Part shown: positions 62,334 through 64,000 of the stretch, piece by piece
How the letters are laid out: the number at the start of each line of letters is the position of its first letter
Numbering within the stretch: position 1 is the first letter of the stretch
Source: Euonymus europaeus
Lineage: Eukaryota; Streptophyta; Magnoliopsida; Celastrales; Celastraceae
Direction: 5' to 3'
Assembly: GCA_963580455.1 (NCBI GenBank)
Contig: OY756970.1
Location: 22,816,001-22,880,000, forward strand
DNA length: 64,000 nucleotides
Position numbers and translations under genes: made by a program
Notes under the pieces: generated by a model
The model's input: only the letters and a program-made list of their open reading frames with translations
What the model was told of the DNA's origin: nothing
Database searches by the model: none

Positions 62334-62412
62334 ATGGGCTCAATTCGATCACATATATGGGCTCCCTGGACCGTATAGCATGGGCTTTTGACCCAAACTA
62401 ATCAAGCCCACG
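62334..62412 (-). promoter_or_regulatory. Site II-like TGGGCT cluster upstream of C3H24/TRM2
   Basis: Three TGGGCT words (62335-62340, 62358-62363, 62381-62386) and one on the opposite strand (62405-62410) fall within 76 bp, 120-195 bp upstream of the start codon. In plants such TCP-bound site II elements are typical of genes for ribosomal and translation-related proteins, which suits a tRNA-modifying enzyme. Confidence 0.5.
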
Positions 62413-63927
62413 TTAATGAAACTGGATACTAGAAAAGTTTTCGAGGTCTTTGTTTTTGATTTTCTGAGATTCACTTCGGTTTACCCGTATATAAGCAGTT
62501 GAGCCCGTTGATTTCAGAGCTGAGTTCATTCTAATGTACTGTAGAGACTAGAGAGTAATGATTCTGATTTTTAACCCGAGACTGCACGCAGCCATTAGTC
62601 ACACTCAACGATAGCAAACCAGTTACTTTGACTTTTGATCCAAAATCAGTTTGCCAATCCTTGTTGTTTGCGGATCAAGTTCAAACATGAGATTCGAGAT
62701 TACTGAACTACTTGAAGCTTGTAGCAACATTTTAACTTTAAATAATGCATAACAGCTATTAATGTATAACTCGGAGTATCAGACCCTCTCCTCACAAGTA
62801 ATTTATGATCCATATAAACCCCAAATATTTGGATCCCCTCACTCTCTTCACTACTCTTGGCCAGTAACGGTAGGCGAACACGAGCATACATTTGGCGCAT
62901 TCTGTGTTAGCGAGCATGAATCATTGGCATAAATATTTCAGATATTGATGGAAGATTAACATGACAGACAATTCATCCAGAAAATCGGATAAAGCGGATC
63001 CTCTCAAGCACTAGTTTGACACGCAACACGGAAGAATAATCTAAGGGGTTCATAGGTCGAATAAACATGACAGAGACTAATGTATGAATCAATTCTCCTC
63101 CACTGGTTAGTTTACCAATCACAGCCTATTCTACAATGAATCGATCCCTCTAACAAGGCCTCATATAAAGTCACGATTCTATACTCAACTGGTTCCTTTT
63201 GTGCTCTTATCACCCATGTGGCTTCTTACAAGCAAGTTATGTGTAAAAATCGAATGATATTGTGTGGCAGCATGATGCAAGTGCTTGGTGGTGCAATCAT
63301 GTTAGTGCAGAATATGTATGTAACACGTTCGTCATCGACATAAGAGCAGACAGTGTCAAGTAAAAGGAAAAGAAAGCTAGCTTTTGTAGCATCCACATGA
63401 AAACTATGCACTAAAAACACCATTATACATAAATAATCCGAGGACAAACCATATAGACGGGTTTCTGCAAGGAACATAAACAACATCATGGGCTTGATTT
63501 CCAAACTGATAAAGCATCATTTAACAAGGAAAACGTAAGAATCGACAAATCTTTGCATCACGGTCCATCCATGCCGTGCGTTGCACTAGGGTATACAAGA
63601 ATTTACATGGATCCTATTACAAAGAACATCAGTTATTTATATATGTAATGAAAGAGCTAGAACATTATGCTTTCCTGATACTGTACAAATATGGGCAGCC
63701 AAACTGAATTAAAAAATGGAAGATCACTGGATATGCACGAAGGAAAAATTAAAATTTAAACAATAAAGCTTTGCTGTTTATTGATTTTAGTTATCTGGCA
63801 GGTAAATGAAAATACAACTAGAAGAATAATATGGAAATCAGAACATTGCCAGAGGAAACCTGCTTGATACTATGAAAAGCAAATCAGATACAGATTCATA
63901 ATGTAAATCACGCTCTTGAATCTGTCT
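62413..63927. other. Gene-free region before the right edge
   Basis: AT-rich with short ORFs lacking protein features. The part next to 63927 may be the 3'UTR of the minus-strand gene at the edge. Confidence 0.35.
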
Positions 63928-64000
63928 TTACTCTTTAGATTTTAGAGAGAGTTGAATTCTCAGCTTGGTAGAGCCAATCTCAGTGATAATCAACTCCAGT
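63928..64000 (-). CDS. Possible C-terminal end of a minus-strand gene cut by the window
   Basis: On the minus strand the last bases read as an open frame ending LELIITEIGSTKLRI... LKSKE and a TAA at 63928-63930. The composition is protein-like, and the sequence after the stop drops to AT-rich DNA like a 3'UTR. Only 23 codons are visible, so the gene cannot be identified and a chance frame is possible. Confidence 0.35.
   Translation of the reverse strand, partial: LELIITEIGSTKLRIQLSLKSKE

Noticed and set aside
1..64000. CRISPR array, phage, operon or bacterial-type system
   Set aside because: The whole window is plant nuclear DNA with spliced genes; no regularly spaced direct repeats with unique spacers were seen.

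Overview
This is a nuclear segment from a flowering plant, most likely a eudicot. Coding exons are split by GT-AG introns with AT-rich interiors, intergenic DNA is very AT-rich, and the recognisable proteins are plant-type: a PIP2 aquaporin, a plastid HDS of the MEP pathway, an S40/DUF584 senescence regulator and a DRB2-like dsRNA-binding protein. The genus cannot be told from the sequence alone.

Layout. 1-3889 (-): DRB2-like double-stranded-RNA-binding protein, running off the left edge. 6145-12403 (-): MON1/SAND. 14271-14765 (-): S40/DUF584 protein. 14766-22832: an 8-kb gene-poor, AT-rich stretch with a Tourist-like MITE, a G-box cluster and a degenerate satellite-like block containing a perfect 38-bp palindrome. 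22833-24071 (+): PIP2 aquaporin, four exons. 27447-27875 (+): small secreted/membrane protein. 29283-30738 (-): 78-aa single-span protein, divergent from 31330-35475 (+): an ER protein disulfide isomerase (PDIL1-3/1-4 type, two CGHC sites, KDEL end). 36330-43950: a full-length L1-type LINE whose 5' 6.6 kb is inverted relative to its 3' 1 kb, bracketed by a 19-bp target-site duplication; this is the structure expected of twin priming. 44566-45048 (+): arabinogalactan/proline-rich membrane protein. 46670-52736 (-): HDS (ispG). 54969-56363: a MULE-like element with about 190-bp TIRs carrying a broken glycine-rich-protein fragment and a nested hAT-like MITE. 56604-62215 (-): CCCH zinc-finger TRM2-type tRNA uracil-5-methyltransferase (C3H24/TRMT2A type). 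63928-64000 (-): possible last codons of another gene.

The host genes do not form a pathway. They act in small-RNA processing, endosome-vacuole fusion, senescence, water transport, ER protein folding, plastid isoprenoid synthesis and tRNA modification. Taken together their order matches, from memory, two Arabidopsis regions interleaved: At2g28380-At2g28450 (DRB2, SAND/MON1, S40, proline-rich protein, C3H24) and At5g60600-At5g60660 (HDS, PDIL1-4, PIP2;4). The window therefore looks like an unfractionated version of a block that Arabidopsis split between duplicated copies.

The most remarkable structures are transposon-derived: the twin-primed LINE and the nested Pack-MULE-like element. I found no convincing new multi-gene system.
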